Made by a program: the position numbers and the translations under genes. Shown one piece after another: positions 7,857-13,948 of a DNA stretch of 14,766 nt. This DNA comes from DATCVA01 sp036567205 (GTDB lineage Bacteria > Pseudomonadota > Gammaproteobacteria > Burkholderiales > Burkholderiaceae_B). The stretch is from assembly GCA_036567205.1 (NCBI GenBank), contig DATCVA010000058.1, forward strand, positions 1 to 14,766, written 5' to 3'. The notes under the pieces are model-generated. The model did not search any database and was not told the origin of the DNA. It saw only the letters and a list, made by a program, of their open reading frames with translations. Numbering within the stretch: position 1 is the stretch's first letter; each line of letters begins with the position of its first letter.

Positions 7857-8402
7857 ATGACCCGTCCTGTTTCACCGGCTGCCAAAATTGCCGCCATTAT
7901 CGTCGGCATGCTGCTGCTTGCTTTATCTTCCTACATCACTATTCCTATGGTGCCGGTTCCAATCACCCTGCAGACATTAGTGGTGACGCTGATCGGGGCC
8001 CTATATGGCTGGCGCTTGGGCGCCGCGACGATTGTCTTCTGGCTGGCTGCGGGGGCTCTCGGCCTTCCTGTGCTGGCAGACGGCAGTTTCGGGCTGCAGA
8101 AGTTCATGGGACCAACAGCGGGTTATCTTTTTGCTTTTCCATTGGCCGGTGCATTGACAGGGTGGCTGGTTCAGCAAGGATGGAATGGCACAAAGTTATT
8201 TCGGGCGTTTTTAGCGATGTTGGCGGGTACCGCGCTTTGCCTTTTTTTCGGAGCCGCCTGGCTGGCTTTTACGATTGGCGCGGAAAAGGCGCTGCTACAC
8301 GGTGTTGCGCCGTTTCTTTTAGGTGCCGTTCTTAAGTCGATGGCAGGCGCTGTTTTGCTGAAAGCGATTGCAACCGTAAGGACGCAAGCCGCTCCGGCAT
8401 GA
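7857..8402 (+). CDS. bioY: Biotin transporter BioY (ECF-type S component)
   Basis: BioY is the biotin-binding membrane S component of energy-coupling-factor transporters. Start ATG 7857 has a good ribosome site, GGAG at 7848-7851. The frame extends upstream to 7785, but those residues do not match the family. The protein has 181 residues with about six hydrophobic segments. Signatures are SYITIPMVPVPITLQTLVV near the N-terminus, GALYGWRLGAATIVFWLAAGALGLPVLADG, and FGLQKFMGPTAGYLFAFPLAGAL (the biotin-pocket region). No bioM/bioN energy-coupling genes flank it. Solitary BioY proteins are known in proteobacteria and some transport on their own or share an EcfAT module; which applies here cannot be seen. 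It is convergent with the downstream PACE gene. Confidence 0.94.
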   Translation: MTRPVSPAAKIAAIIVGMLLLALSSYITIPMVPVPITLQTLVVTLIGALYGWRLGAATIVFWLAAGALGLPVLADGSFGLQKFMGPTAGYLFAFPLAGALTGWLVQQGWNGTKLFRAFLAMLAGTALCLFFGAAWLAFTIGAEKALLHGVAPFLLGAVLKSMAGAVLLKAIATVRTQAAPA

Positions 8403-8458
8403 CGGATTGCTGGTCAGCCTGACCGAAGCGTGCAGTAGCGGGTATCGAGCCTGTGTGA

Positions 8459-8506
8459 AGTTATTCTTGCCGCACCGAGGCCGCGCGCTATGCGGCGGGA
8501 ATAATT
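8459..8506. terminator. Shared hairpin between convergent bioY and PACE genes
   Basis: TTATTCTTGCCGCA (8461-8474) pairs with TGCGGCGGGAATAA (8491-8504), giving 14 pairs of which two are G-U, extendable by two more outside, with a 16-base GC-rich loop. The right arm is inside the last codons of the PACE gene and the loop holds its TAG stop. U-tracts are weak on both sides (TTCTTT on the plus strand), so termination in both directions is likely but not certain. Confidence 0.5.
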
Positions 8507-8916
8507 CTTTGCCTAAGCTTGTCGTAGCTTAAATTAAAGAAAAATGCGTAAGGAAGGTAAAACAGGACCAGGCCTATATCTATTACCAGAGCGTGCCAGA
8601 GGGTAGCGTTTAACCACCAGGCAACGAAAGGCACGGCCATGACGATCAAGCCAAGTTCAAATCCGCATGCATGCAGCATGCGCACCCAGAGGGTGCGGTT
8701 AAACCCGTGGCGGTTTTGCAGACGATCAAAGAGCCAGTTGTAGAGCATGTTCCACAGCACTGCCATGGTGGCTATTGCTACCGTAAGAACTCCCATGCTT
8801 AGAATTGATTTACCAGTGAGCCAGGAAGCTAATGGGGCTGAAATGCCTATGGCCAGAATTTCGAACAGAAGTGCATGTAATGTTCTTTCAGCGAGACTGC
8901 GTTCGTACACTTGCAT
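8488..8916 (-). CDS. PACE-family multidrug/proton antiporter (AceI-like)
   Basis: PACE (proteobacterial antimicrobial compound efflux) proteins such as AceI of Acinetobacter export chlorhexidine and related biocides using the proton gradient. The product has 142 residues and two tandem bacterial transmembrane pair domains, four hydrophobic segments in all. Each repeat carries its signature: RTLHALLFE with the essential membrane glutamate Glu19 (equivalent to AceI Glu15), WNMLYNWLFD, RMLHACGFELGL, and the C-terminal LPYAFFFNLSYDKLRQR. Length matches the family. The start has a good ribosome site, GGAAAG, six bases upstream on the minus strand. No regulator gene is adjacent, although AceI is controlled by a neighbouring LysR protein. 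Substrates beyond the family expectation are unknown. Confidence 0.92.
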   Translation of the reverse strand: MQVYERSLAERTLHALLFEILAIGISAPLASWLTGKSILSMGVLTVAIATMAVLWNMLYNWLFDRLQNRHGFNRTLWVRMLHACGFELGLIVMAVPFVAWWLNATLWHALVIDIGLVLFYLPYAFFFNLSYDKLRQRIIPAA

Positions 8917-8931
8917 TGCGTCTTTCCAAAG

Positions 8932-8947
8932 GTGGCGCCGTCGCCAC
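8932..8947 (-). repeat. Small hairpin in the PACE 5' leader
   Basis: GTGGCG (8932-8937), CCGT loop, CGCCAC (8942-8947) form a perfect 6-base-pair GC-rich hairpin whose edge lies 15 bases from the PACE start, just before its ribosome site. It may stabilise the mRNA or tune translation; a role is speculative. Confidence 0.35.
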
Positions 8948-8988
8948 GGTTGAGAGAGTTAAGCGAGGTCGTCCACGCCAAGAGTTTG

Positions 8989-9017
8989 TATGTATTTTAG
9001 GGAAAACCCTAAATCAA
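8989..9017 (-). promoter_or_regulatory. Candidate PACE promoter with an 18-base palindromic operator
   Basis: Read on the minus strand, TTGATT (9012-9017) and TACATA (8989-8994) are separated by exactly 17 bases, a plausible if imperfect sigma-70 promoter for the PACE gene. The spacer is almost wholly filled by the perfect palindrome TTTAGGGAAAACCCTAAA (8996-9013). A repressor bound there would block RNA polymerase. The dyad looks like inverted heptads of the kind bound by NarL/BvgA-type response regulators, but that assignment is only a resemblance. The regulator is not in the window. Confidence 0.5.
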
Positions 9018-9151
9018 GGCAATGGCAGAAGGGGCAAGGGTGGTGTAAAGCCAACCATTAGGATTGTCTCAGTATTGAATTTACTATTGCTGGCGGGCTT
9101 ATCGGAGGTTATCGGTCGTCAAGCTGCGCCAGAGCTCGCAATAAAGACGTG

Positions 9152-9186
9152 AAAAACCCGCAGAGCATTACGCTGTGCGGGTTTTT
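9152..9186 (-). terminator. Intrinsic terminator of tRNA-Val
   Basis: AAAAACCCGCA (9152-9162) pairs perfectly with TGCGGGTTTTT (9176-9186). An inner AGC/GCT pairing extends the stem past one mismatch. Flanking A and T runs make it functional in either direction. It lies about 40 bases beyond the 3' end of the minus-strand tRNA, so it most likely ends that transcript. Confidence 0.85.
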
Positions 9187-9226
9187 ACTTTAATAAGGGC
9201 TTTTAGAGACCATTATTAATAGTGTC

Positions 9227-9303
9227 TGGTAGGCAGTACTGGGTTCGAACCAGCGACCTCTACGATGTCAACGTAGCGCTCTAACCAACTGAGCTAACCG
9301 CCT
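9227..9303 (-). tRNA. tRNA-Val (anticodon GAC)
   Basis: The minus strand folds into a complete 77-base cloverleaf with encoded CCA. The acceptor AGGCGGT pairs with ACTGCCT (one G-U). The D arm is GCTC/GAGC with an AGTTGGTTA loop. The anticodon arm is CTACG-TTGACAT-CGTAG, with anticodon GAC (valine, reading GUC/GUU), then a 5-base variable loop and a T arm with TTCGAAC. It begins with A rather than the common G, but A1 pairs properly with T72. It is divergent from thrS. Confidence 0.97.
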
Positions 9304-9315
9304 GTAAAGAACAAG

Positions 9316-9345
9316 ATTCTAGCCTATTTGTTTTAGGTTTGTCAA
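9316..9345 (-). promoter_or_regulatory. Sigma-70 promoter of tRNA-Val
   Basis: On the minus strand, a perfect TTGACA -35 (9340-9345) is 18 bases from a TAGAAT -10 (9316-9321). This predicts transcription starting around 9309, about six bases before the tRNA 5' end. It is the strongest promoter visible in the window, as expected for a tRNA gene. Confidence 0.85.
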
Positions 9346-9486
9346 AACGGCTTTTTTTACCGAAATCGACTTGGCGTTTGGTCGGGTTCGGAATTGATGA
9401 AGGGCAGGTTTTTAAAGCTAAGCTGCGCTTAAGTTGGCTGGATCGTTGCCTTCTTACCACAAAAAAGGGCTTTCTAGCCTGTTTGG

Positions 9487-9495
9487 TGTTACACT
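9487..9495 (+). promoter_or_regulatory. Extended -10 promoter of the thrS leader
   Basis: TGTTACACT is an extended -10 element (TG-n-TACACT). The -35 region around 9467-9473 is poor, which extended -10 promoters tolerate. It would start transcription near 9502, about 29 bases before the leader-peptide ATG. Bases 9346-9480 upstream show nothing recognisable apart from a 5-base-pair TAAGC/GCTTA dyad. Confidence 0.55.
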
Positions 9496-9530
9496 AAAAC
9501 AACGATTTTTACTTACTCTTTGTGGTTTAT

Positions 9531-9572
9531 ATGAACATAAATGCTACGCGAACTACGACCCGAGCTAATTAG
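9531..9572 (+). CDS. Threonine-rich thrS leader peptide (attenuation peptide)
   Basis: A 13-codon ORF, MNINATRTTTRAN, ending in TAG 9570-9572. Four of its 13 codons are threonine (ACG, ACT, ACG, ACC at 9546-9560), clustered with two CGA arginine codons. It lies between a plausible promoter and an intrinsic terminator, directly before threonyl-tRNA synthetase, exactly where a ribosome-sensing leader peptide for threonyl-tRNA shortage belongs. The ribosome site is weak (GTGG at 9522-9525). It probably acts in cis through ribosome stalling and has no function as a protein. Nothing but its content and context supports it, but those fit closely. Confidence 0.75.
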   Translation: MNINATRTTTRAN

Positions 9573-9620
9573 CCGTCGCCGCGTACCGTTCATTTGCTAA
9601 CCAGCAAAATCAAAAACCTT

Positions 9621-9647
9621 AAAAACGCGGCCAAAGCCGCGTTTTTT
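9621..9647 (+). terminator. Attenuator terminator upstream of thrS
   Basis: AAAAACGCGGC (9621-9631), a CAAA loop and GCCGCGTTTTT (9636-9646) form a perfect 11-base-pair stem with a six-T run. It ends 18 bases before the thrS start codon, so it can only regulate thrS, not end an upstream gene, since none precedes it on this strand apart from the leader peptide. Confidence 0.88.
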
Positions 9648-9665
9648 GTTTGTTCAGGATGTCTT

Positions 9666-11603
9666 ATGGTTCAAGTTACTCTGCCCGATGGCTCGAAACG
9701 AGAGTTTCCGGGCCCCGTCTCGATCAATGATGTTGCCTATTCTATCGGTACCGGATTGGGGCGCGCAGCATTGGCGGGACGTGTCGGCACGGCAGCGGGC
9801 GAGTCAAAGCTGGTGGACACCAACTTTGTCATTGAACATGACACGCACTTGGCCATTATTACGGCTAAAGACCCGGAAGGTCTGGATTTAATCCGTCACT
9901 CGACGGCGCATTTGCTGGCCTATGCCGTTAAATCGTTATTTCCTGATGCGCAGGTTACGATCGGCCCCGTTATTGAAAATGGCTTTTATTACGACTTTTC
10001 ATATAAACGTCCATTTACGCCCGAGGATTTGGCTGCAATTGAAAAGAAAATGGCGGAACTCGTAAAGAAAGACGAGGTTGTAACGCGTGAAGAATGGCTA
10101 CGCGACGACGCCGTGGAGTTTTTCAAAAGCATTGGCGAGCACTATAAAGCCGAGATTATTGCGTCGATTCCATCCAACGAGCCAATCAGCCTGTATCGCG
10201 AAGGTGACTTCATCGATTTGTGCCGCGGCCCTCATGTACCGTCGACCGGCAAACTTAAGGTCTTCAAGCTTATGAAAGTCGCCGGTGCCTATTGGCGCGG
10301 TGATAGTAAAAACGAAATGCTGCAGCGCATCTATGGAACGGCATGGGCCAGCAAAGACGAGCAATCGGCGTACTTGACGATGCTCGAAGAGGCCGAAAAG
10401 CGCGACCATCGCAAGTTGGGGCGTGAGCTTGATCTGTTCCATTTTCAGGACGAGGCGCCGGGTTTGATATTCTGGCATCCCAAAGGATGGACTTTGTGGC
10501 AGCAGGTCGAACAATACATGCGCAGCGTGTATCGCGATAACGGTTACCAGGAAGTCAAAGCCCCCCAGATTCTTGATTTGTCGTTGTGGAAAAAAACGGG
10601 CCACTGGGATAACTACGCCGAAAATATTTTTACGACCGAGTCTGAAAACCGTACTTATGGGCTTAAGCCCATGAATTGTCCCGGACATGTGCAGATATTT
10701 AATGCCGGTTTGCATTCGTATCGCGAATTGCCCATTCGTTATGGCGAGTTCGGCCAGTGCCATCGCAATGAGCCGTCGGGTTCCTTGCATGGCATGATGC
10801 GTGTGCGCGGCTTCACGCAAGACGACGGGCATATTTTCTGTACCGAAGACCAGTTGCAGGATGAATGCGCCGCATTTACCGCATTATTGCAAAAGGTTTA
10901 TGCCGATTTCGGGTTTACCGAAATTCTGTACAAGGTTGCAACCCGGCCAGATAAGCGCATCGGATCGGACGAGGTTTGGGATAAGGCCGAACAGGCTCTG
11001 ATGGAAAGCTTGAACCGTACGGGTTGCGAATACGAGGTAACACCCGGTGAGGGCGCTTTCTATGGCCCAAAAATCGAGTACACCTTAAAAGATGCCATTG
11101 GCCGTCATTGGCAATGTGGCACGATACAGGTCGATTTTTCAATGCCTCAACGCCTGGGCGCCGAGTATGTCGATGCCGGCGATCAGCGTGTAACTCCTGT
11201 TATGTTGCACCGGGCGATTTTAGGTTCGTTCGAGCGGTTTATTGGCATGCTGATCGAGAATCATGCGGGTGCAATGCCGCCATGGCTTGCCCCTGAGCAA
11301 GTCGTCGTATGTTGTATTTCGGAGCATTTTTCCGATTATGCGGCTGAAATCGTCCGAAGCTTGAAAAAACAAGGGTTTAGAGCCAGTGCCGATTTGCGTG
11401 GAGAAAAAATCACCCGTAAAATCAGAGAGCACAGTATGCAAAAAGTGCCCTATATTTTAGTAGTGGGCGAAAAAGAACGCGAATCCCGAACTGTGGCGGT
11501 TCGCAGCCGTGGTGGCGTCGATTTGGGCGTTATGCCGTTAGCTGATTTTACCGACCGCTTGCAGCAAGATGTAAACGCGCGACGTAACGCAGGGCAAGCT
11601 TGA
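9666..11603 (+). CDS. thrS: Threonyl-tRNA synthetase
   Basis: ThrRS charges tRNA-Thr and clears mischarged Ser-tRNA-Thr. Start ATG 9666 (MVQVTLPDGS) has AGGA at 9656-9659; the frame runs back to 9594 but through the attenuator terminator. The product has 645 residues (E. coli 642). Domains in order are an N-terminal TGS domain (about 1-65), an editing domain with H78-S-T-A-H82 and the zinc-like site C186-R-G-P-H190, and the class II catalytic core. The core carries MNCPGHVQIF (zinc cysteine), the motif 2 region RYGEFGQCHRNEPSGSLHGMMRVRGFTQDD and motif 3 VMLHRAILGSFERFIGMLIE. An anticodon-binding domain closes the protein (about 540-645, VVVCCIS to LRGEKITRKIREH). It is probably controlled by the leader attenuator. 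infC follows within 40 bases. Confidence 0.98.
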   Translation: MVQVTLPDGSKREFPGPVSINDVAYSIGTGLGRAALAGRVGTAAGESKLVDTNFVIEHDTHLAIITAKDPEGLDLIRHSTAHLLAYAVKSLFPDAQVTIGPVIENGFYYDFSYKRPFTPEDLAAIEKKMAELVKKDEVVTREEWLRDDAVEFFKSIGEHYKAEIIASIPSNEPISLYREGDFIDLCRGPHVPSTGKLKVFKLMKVAGAYWRGDSKNEMLQRIYGTAWASKDEQSAYLTMLEEAEKRDHRKLGRELDLFHFQDEAPGLIFWHPKGWTLWQQVEQYMRSVYRDNGYQEVKAPQILDLSLWKKTGHWDNYAENIFTTESENRTYGLKPMNCPGHVQIFNAGLHSYRELPIRYGEFGQCHRNEPSGSLHGMMRVRGFTQDDGHIFCTEDQLQDECAAFTALLQKVYADFGFTEILYKVATRPDKRIGSDEVWDKAEQALMESLNRTGCEYEVTPGEGAFYGPKIEYTLKDAIGRHWQCGTIQVDFSMPQRLGAEYVDAGDQRVTPVMLHRAILGSFERFIGMLIENHAGAMPPWLAPEQVVVCCISEHFSDYAAEIVRSLKKQGFRASADLRGEKITRKIREHSMQKVPYILVVGEKERESRTVAVRSRGGVDLGVMPLADFTDRLQQDVNARRNAGQA

Positions 11604-11627
11604 TCAGACGCATTTTTTTATAATTCT

Positions 11628-11632
11628 AGGAG
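11628..11632 (+). promoter_or_regulatory. Shine-Dalgarno sequence that fixes the infC start
   Basis: AGGAG lies eight bases before ATC 11641, the only in-frame codon of the AUN type at proper spacing. There is no ATG, and the first in-frame GTG (11692) lies inside the conserved N-domain. The site therefore decides for a non-canonical start. Confidence 0.75.
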
Positions 11633-11640
11633 TCTTAGAT

Positions 11641-12186
11641 ATCGCAACCGAAAAACCTCATCGCATCAATGGTGAAATCCGCGTCCCTGAGGTGCGGCTT
11701 ATTGGAGTTGATGGCGAACAATTGGGTGTAGTTAAAACCCATGATGCTATTGAATTGTCAGAACAGAACGAAGTCGATCTGGTTGAAATTGCACCCAATG
11801 CAGTGCCGCCTGTTTGTCGGCTTATGGACTATGGCAAGTTCAAGTACCAAGAACAAAAACGACAAGCCGAGGCGCGAGCTAAGCAGAAAGTCATTCAGGT
11901 AAAAGAAGTCAAGTTTCGTCCTGGTACCGACGAAGGCGATTATCAGGTTAAATTGCGTAACCTGCGCCGTTTCATCGAAGAAGGCGACAAGGCTAAGGTT
12001 ACATTGCGATTCCGGGGCCGCGAAATGGCTCACCAAGAACTCGGCATGCGGGTTCTGGAACGGGTCCGTGATGACTTGACTGAAATTTGCCAAGTCGAGG
12101 CCATGCCTAAACTTGAAGGTCGTCAAATGGTTATGGTATTGGCGCCTCGTAAAAAGGCCGTCAAGCCAGGCGAATCCGCCTCTTAA
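11641..12186 (+). CDS. infC: Translation initiation factor IF-3, with a rare AUC start codon
   Basis: IF-3 binds the 30S subunit, prevents 50S joining and checks start codon and initiator tRNA. The frame is homologous from RINGEIRVPEVRLIG onward, so GTG 11692 cuts into the N-domain. Starting at ATC 11641 (MATEKPHRINGEI) gives 181 residues, matching E. coli's 180. The N-domain ends with VPPVCRLMDYGKFKYQEQ, a lysine/glutamine-rich linker follows, and the C-domain has VKEVKFRPGTDEGDYQVKLRN, FRGREMAHQELG and EGRQMVMVLAPRK. E. coli infC uses AUU and IF-3 represses its own synthesis by rejecting it; AUC here should do likewise (inference). The normal downstream genes rpmI and rplT are absent; gshB follows. 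Confidence 0.93.
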   Translation: MATEKPHRINGEIRVPEVRLIGVDGEQLGVVKTHDAIELSEQNEVDLVEIAPNAVPPVCRLMDYGKFKYQEQKRQAEARAKQKVIQVKEVKFRPGTDEGDYQVKLRNLRRFIEEGDKAKVTLRFRGREMAHQELGMRVLERVRDDLTEICQVEAMPKLEGRQMVMVLAPRKKAVKPGESAS

Positions 12187-12200
12187 AGTTCTATCTATCG

Positions 12201-12233
12201 GCTCCCCTGTCGGCATTGCGCTGACAGGGGAGC
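12201..12233 (+). terminator. Strong hairpin after infC, without a U-tract
   Basis: GCTCCCCTGTC (12201-12211) pairs perfectly with GACAGGGGAGC (12223-12233), with room for two more inner pairs in the 11-base loop. The following bases (GCTTGCAGG) are not T-rich, so this is not a standard intrinsic terminator. It ends six bases before the gshB ribosome site. It could be a processing or stability hairpin, a rho-aided terminator, or a control on gshB translation. Confidence 0.5.
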
Positions 12234-12248
12234 GCTTGCAGGTATCCT

Positions 12249-13208
12249 ATGCACGTATTGTTTGTTATTGACCCCTTGCCTTTATTGAAGGCATATAAAG
12301 ATTCCTCAGTAGCGATGATGCGGGCCCTGGTTGCCCGGGGGCATACGCTAAGTGTGGCCTTACAGGGCGACCTGTATATAGAAGAGGGTACCGTCAAGGC
12401 TGCCGCCACGGCGATTCAGTTGGTCGATCAGGCCGATTTGCATGGCCATGCCTGGTGGCGTGAAACCAGCGGAAAATCCGATACGCCGCTGGCTCAGTTC
12501 GATGCAATAATCATGCGCAAAGATCCTCCATTCGATATGGAGTACGTCTATTCCACTCATTTGCTGGAATACGCCGAAACGCAAGGGGCACGGGTATTCA
12601 ACTCTGGCGCCGCCATTCGCAACCACCCTGAAAAACTGGCTATTACTGAATTTTCATCGTTTACTTCGCCGACATTGGTGTCGCGCGATATGGCTCGCAT
12701 CCGGGCGTTTCATAAAAAATACGAAGATGTCATCGTCAAGCCTCTGGACGGGATGGGCGGCACGGGGATTTTCCGTCTGCAACCATCCGAGCCGAACCTT
12801 GGCGCAATTCTCGAAACATTAACCGATAATGGAACGCGGACCATCATGGCGCAGCGGTACATTCCTGAAATCGTTAATGGAGACAAACGTATCTTGTTGA
12901 TTGGCGGAAAGCCGGTTCCCTATGCGCTGGCGCGAATCCCTCTGGCCGGCGAAACTCGAGGAAATCTCGCGGCCGGTGGCCGTGGTGTTGCCCAGCCTCT
13001 GTCGGATCGCGACCGCCTGATCGCTGAAACGATAGGGCCCCAGTTAGTCCAGCGCGGCTTATTGCTGGTAGGCCTTGATGTGATTGGCGATTACGTTACG
13101 GAAGTCAACGTCACCAGTCCCACTTGTTTTGTTGAAATCACCGAGCAAACAGATTTTAATGTTGCCGATTACTTTGCCGTTGCGCTTGAGCAGGCAGTAG
13201 GTGGATAA
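12249..13208 (+). CDS. gshB: Glutathione synthetase
   Basis: GshB joins gamma-glutamylcysteine and glycine with ATP to make glutathione. It has 319 residues (E. coli 316) with an ATP-grasp fold. Signatures are the N-terminal FVIDPLPLLKAYKDSSVAMM, MRKDPPFDMEYVYSTHLLE, NHPEKLA, the ATP-binding VKPLDGMGGTGIFR, GDKRILLIGG, NLAAGGRG (substrate loop), and GLDVIGDYVTEVNVTSPT with the metal-binding glutamate and asparagine. AGG at 12240-12242 serves as ribosome site. The EIIA gene starts on the base after its stop, so the pair is translationally coupled. In related betaproteobacteria gshB also precedes this PTS cluster (from general knowledge). Confidence 0.97.
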   Translation: MHVLFVIDPLPLLKAYKDSSVAMMRALVARGHTLSVALQGDLYIEEGTVKAAATAIQLVDQADLHGHAWWRETSGKSDTPLAQFDAIIMRKDPPFDMEYVYSTHLLEYAETQGARVFNSGAAIRNHPEKLAITEFSSFTSPTLVSRDMARIRAFHKKYEDVIVKPLDGMGGTGIFRLQPSEPNLGAILETLTDNGTRTIMAQRYIPEIVNGDKRILLIGGKPVPYALARIPLAGETRGNLAAGGRGVAQPLSDRDRLIAETIGPQLVQRGLLLVGLDVIGDYVTEVNVTSPTCFVEITEQTDFNVADYFAVALEQAVGG

Positions 13209-13610
13209 ATGGTCCGTATTGTCTTGGTAATGCATGCGCCTTTGGGCGCCGCGTTTTCTGCTTGCGCCCAGCATATTCTGGGCGCCGGGCCCAAATTAAC
13301 TGTATTCGATGTGCAGCCAGACGATCAACCGGATCAGTTGGTGATGCAGTTGACGCAATTGCTTGTACAAGAACCTCAAAGCAGCACGCTGATGCTTTGC
13401 GATATATTTGGAGCTACGCCATTTAATATTGCCAGCCGTGCACTTAAGCTGGCGATTGAGCAAGGAGTGACGGGGCATTTAATTACCGGCACGAATCTGT
13501 GCATGGTGTTAAAGGCTCTTACCGACCAACAGGAAAATCCAGACGAATTTAGCGAGAAGGTGCGCTTGGGAGCACTGAAGGGTATTGTTAATGCCGACCA
13601 GATCTCTTAA
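13209..13610 (+). CDS. PTS system mannose-type EIIA protein
   Basis: This is a stand-alone EIIA domain of the mannose PTS family (133 residues), which takes phosphate from HPr on a histidine. The acceptor is His9 in LVMHAPLG, preceded by the hydrophobic first strand, and the family's second signature CDIFGATPFNIASR is at about 62-75. There is no EIIB domain attached and no EIIB/C/D gene beside it. It starts directly after the gshB stop (TAA-ATG), with GTGGA as ribosome site. Such permease-less EIIA proteins in betaproteobacteria are thought to be regulatory rather than sugar transporters. ptsH follows after 38 bases. Confidence 0.9.
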   Translation: MVRIVLVMHAPLGAAFSACAQHILGAGPKLTVFDVQPDDQPDQLVMQLTQLLVQEPQSSTLMLCDIFGATPFNIASRALKLAIEQGVTGHLITGTNLCMVLKALTDQQENPDEFSEKVRLGALKGIVNADQIS

Positions 13611-13648
13611 TTCACCGCGTACCCTGGGACTTACAGAAAAAGAATTTT

Positions 13649-13918
13649 ATGGCAACCATCGACATCGTTATTAGTAATAAGCTAGGTTTACATGCGCGCG
13701 CTGCTGCTAAATTAACCCAGTTGGCCGGCCGGTTTGCGTGTGATATTTTTATCGCCCGCGGCGCCCAGCGAGTTAACGCGAAAAGTATTATGGGTGTCAT
13801 GATGCTTGCGGCAGGTTTGGGCGTAACCGTTAAAGTGGATGCCAGCGGAGCTGATGCCGATCAGGCGCTGGGTGAAATACAAGCCTTATTCGACAGTAAG
13901 TTCGGTGAGCAAGAGTAG
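13649..13918 (+). CDS. ptsH: Phosphocarrier protein HPr
   Basis: HPr passes phosphate from EI to EIIA. The 89-residue protein has the phosphorylated His15 in NKLGLHARAA and the regulatory serine Ser46 in AKSIMGVMMLAAG, with the GVTVKVDASGADADQAL end typical of the family. Conservation of Ser46 and its surroundings suggests that an HPr kinase (HprK) acts on it, as known in several betaproteobacteria; hprK is not in this window. The A-rich stretch AGAAAAAGAA precedes the ATG as a loose ribosome site. It sits between EIIA and EI, consistent with one operon. Confidence 0.96.
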   Translation: MATIDIVISNKLGLHARAAAKLTQLAGRFACDIFIARGAQRVNAKSIMGVMMLAAGLGVTVKVDASGADADQALGEIQALFDSKFGEQE

Positions 13919-13948
13919 GCATTCTGTCTGTTTTTCCAGGCTTCCGTC

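Larger units (their letters stand above)
8917..9226. other. Intergenic region between the PACE gene and tRNA-Val
   Basis: About 310 bases without a credible protein gene. It holds the PACE leader hairpin, the candidate PACE promoter/operator and the tRNA-Val terminator, listed separately. A short direct repeat TTATCGG-AGG-TTATCGG is at 9099-9115. A plus-strand frame across it (8832-9152) has no family resemblance and overlaps the PACE gene antisense. Confidence 0.5.
9531..9647 (+). promoter_or_regulatory. Transcription attenuator controlling thrS
   Basis: Four mutually exclusive segments can be traced. Region 1, TACGCG (9545-9550) and CGAC (9556-9559) inside the leader peptide, pairs with region 2, CGCGTA (9580-9585) and GTCG (9575-9578). 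Region 2, GCCGCGT (9578-9584), can instead pair with ACGCGGC (9625-9631), the left arm of the terminator (region 3). Region 4 (9636-9642) carries the same GCCGCGT and forms the terminator with region 3. Stalling at the Thr codons would leave region 2 free to make the antiterminator. Smooth translation to the stop at 9570-9572 would cover region 2 and allow termination. This is the trp-operon logic applied to thrS; pairings were worked out by eye. Confidence 0.7.

Noticed and set aside
8412..8424. GGTCAG-C-CTGACC dyad after bioY
   Set aside because: Short dyad with a one-base centre in a convergent 3' region; no gene start nearby for it to control.
8832..9152. Plus-strand ORF of 106 residues with a TetR-like KRGRPRQ stretch
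   Set aside because: It overlaps the PACE gene antisense, has no ribosome site, and the similarity ends after a few residues. It runs across the PACE promoter.
9594..9665. Upstream start for thrS
   Set aside because: It would translate through the attenuator terminator; homology and the ribosome site both support ATG 9666.
10098..10832. Minus-strand ORF of 244 residues
   Set aside because: Antisense shadow of the strongly conserved thrS catalytic region.
11619..11624. Perfect TATAAT before infC
   Set aside because: It has no -35 and a start about seven bases on would remove the infC Shine-Dalgarno sequence, so it is probably chance within an A/T-rich gap.
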